Below are positions 6,700-7,283 of a DNA stretch of 7,283 nt, in pieces. Position 1 is the stretch's first letter. Every line of letters begins with the position of its first letter. The stretch spans positions 1-7,283 of the forward strand of contig JAMONE010000018.1 in assembly GCA_027066695.1 (NCBI GenBank), written 5' to 3'. The position numbers were made by a program, and so were the translations under genes. Under the pieces are notes generated by a model, which had not been told where the DNA came from, made no database searches, and saw only the letters and a list, made by a program, of their open reading frames with translations. Source of the DNA: Micavibrio sp. Lineage in GTDB: Bacteria > Pseudomonadota > Alphaproteobacteria > Micavibrionales > Micavibrionaceae.

Positions 6700-6722
6700 T
6701 GCGCGAGGCGCACATTAGTGCG
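6700..6722 (+). promoter_or_regulatory. two overlapping, mutually exclusive hairpins ahead of tig
   Basis: TGCGC-GAG-GCGCA (6700-6712) and CGCAC-ATTA-GTGCG (6709-6722) share GCGCA/CGCAC bases, so only one can form at a time. They end 27 bases before the tig ATG, followed by the A/T-rich AAAATAATTAAAG. If they are transcribed, they could be a simple switch in the tig leader. No aptamer or T-run is seen. An AATAAT at 6725-6730 is a possible -10, in which case they would lie outside the mRNA. Confidence 0.25.
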
Positions 6723-6749
6723 AAAATAATTAAAGAAAAGAGCGATAAG

Positions 6750-7283
6750 ATGCAAGTAAAACAGCTTAAACAAGAAGGCCTTAACCACGAAATCGAAATC
6801 ACTGTAAGCGCAGATGATATAGCAAAGCGCGTTGATACTCGTTTGGAAGAAGTTGGTAAAACAGTTAATATGCCGGGTTTTCGCCCAGGTAAAGTTCCAA
6901 TGAAGCTTATGAAGCAAAAATACGGTAAGGCCGTTATGGGCGAAGTATTAGAATCAGCTGTTAATGAAACGTCTCAACAAGCTTTAAAAGATCAGGATAT
7001 TATTCCTGCTATTCAGCCTAAAATCGAGGTTAAGTCTTTTGATGAAGGCGCAGACCTTATCTACACAATGAATGTTGAGGTTCTGCCCAAGATAAAAGTT
7101 AAAGATTATAAAGGCTTTAAGCTTACAAAGCTTGTGAGTAAAGCTGATGACGCTGCAATTGATGAGGCTTTGACGAAAATCGCTTCTATGCGCAAAACTA
7201 GCGAGCCTATAGAAGGTAAACGCGCCTCAAAAGCTGGTGATATTTTGGTTATTGATTTCAAAGGCCGCACGGCTGACGATAAT
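6750..7283 (+). CDS. tig: trigger factor, ribosome-associated chaperone and peptidyl-prolyl isomerase (3' part missing)
   Basis: Binds near the ribosomal exit tunnel and shields nascent chains. The 178 codons seen run to the window edge without a stop; the full protein is usually 430-490 residues. The N-terminal ribosome-binding domain (about 1-115) carries the signature GFRPGKVP at 43-50, the loop that contacts ribosomal protein L23. It begins MQVKQLKQEGLNHEIEITVS, typical of the family. After a linker, the beginning of the FKBP-like isomerase domain is seen at about 155 onward (KAGDILVIDFKG). The start is the ATG at 6750, with the weak purine-rich tract AAGAAAAGAG (6733-6742) upstream and no strong Shine-Dalgarno. 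An ATG further downstream would remove the conserved N-terminus. clpP, clpX and lon often follow tig, but they lie beyond the window. Confidence 0.97.
   Translation, partial: MQVKQLKQEGLNHEIEITVSADDIAKRVDTRLEEVGKTVNMPGFRPGKVPMKLMKQKYGKAVMGEVLESAVNETSQQALKDQDIIPAIQPKIEVKSFDEGADLIYTMNVEVLPKIKVKDYKGFKLTKLVSKADDAAIDEALTKIASMRKTSEPIEGKRASKAGDILVIDFKGRTADDN

Larger units (their letters stand above)
6514..6722. repeat. dense array of about ten short palindromes between tRNA-Leu and tig
   Basis: Successive inverted repeats almost fill this gap. A 6516-6531 (CGTGGCA-TT-TGCCACG); B 6533-6548 (GGTTGC-AGTC-GCAACC); C 6563-6578 (same as A); D 6580-6595 (GCATCC-AGTC-GGATGC); E 6613-6630 (ATTTGCAT-TT-ATGCAAAT); F 6632-6642 (GTAC-CGA-GTAC); G 6642-6666 (CAATGC-GAAT-GCATTG with outer CGAA/TTCG); H 6677-6702 (CAAAGC-TAT-GCTTTG with outer GCAAA/TTTGC); I 6700-6712 (TGCGC-GAG-GCGCA); J 6709-6722 (CGCAC-ATTA-GTGCG). 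The stems differ in sequence except A and C. Loops are 2-4 bases. No protein is encoded; the open frame across it is a by-product. It resembles palindromic intergenic elements of other AT-rich alphaproteobacteria only in general style. No known family is recognised. Confidence 0.85.

Noticed and set aside
6514..6722. CRISPR array
   Set aside because: Repeats are only two copies, the units are mostly palindromes of differing sequence, and there are no regular spacers or cas genes.
6517..6729. 70-codon open frame across the palindrome array
   Set aside because: Its sequence is made of the hairpin arms, it lacks a ribosome site and resembles no protein. The array is better explained as non-coding.

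Overview
This AT-rich window looks like a stretch of alphaproteobacterial chromosome. The support is a cbb3-type oxidase gene, a CheY-like single-domain regulator of a type common in alphaproteobacteria, and a tRNA-Leu directly before the trigger factor gene. The lineage is inferred from these features and from the low GC content; no species is claimed.

Left part (1-2231, minus strand): three genes read leftwards. First comes a 120-residue single-domain response regulator, then a six-helix membrane protein of the TauE/SafE-DsbD_2 type with an HCVGMC motif, then the start of ccoN, the catalytic subunit of cytochrome cbb3 oxidase, which runs off the left edge. The membrane protein and ccoN are 27 bases apart and probably form one operon. 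The regulator lies about 90 bases upstream and may belong to it.

Middle (2232-6370): a 209-base divergent promoter region separates the regulator from a 1023-residue hybrid sensor kinase on the plus strand. The kinase has a membrane-anchored NIT-like (nitrate/nitrite sensing) ectodomain, a second helical ectodomain, HAMP, HisKA, HATPase, receiver and Hpt domains. With the divergent regulator it could make a full His-Asp-His-Asp relay (H530, D816, H968, then D52 of the regulator). That pairing is inferred from gene position. Three bases after the kinase starts nnrD, a standalone ADP-dependent NAD(P)H-hydrate dehydratase.

Right part (6371-7283): a tRNA-Leu (anticodon TAG, CCA encoded), then about 210 bases packed with roughly ten short perfect or near-perfect inverted repeats, then the 5' part of tig (trigger factor), cut by the right edge. 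The palindrome array is the least ordinary thing in the window. It contains a 47-base-spaced duplication in which one hairpin is identical in both copies, while the adjacent hairpin has changed sequence on both arms and kept its pairing. One of the hairpins is followed by six T and is probably the tRNA terminator.

The left and middle parts suggest respiratory control, with a possible nitrate/nitrite-type sensor next to a low-oxygen terminal oxidase. Neither relay protein has a DNA-binding domain, so the final output is not encoded here.
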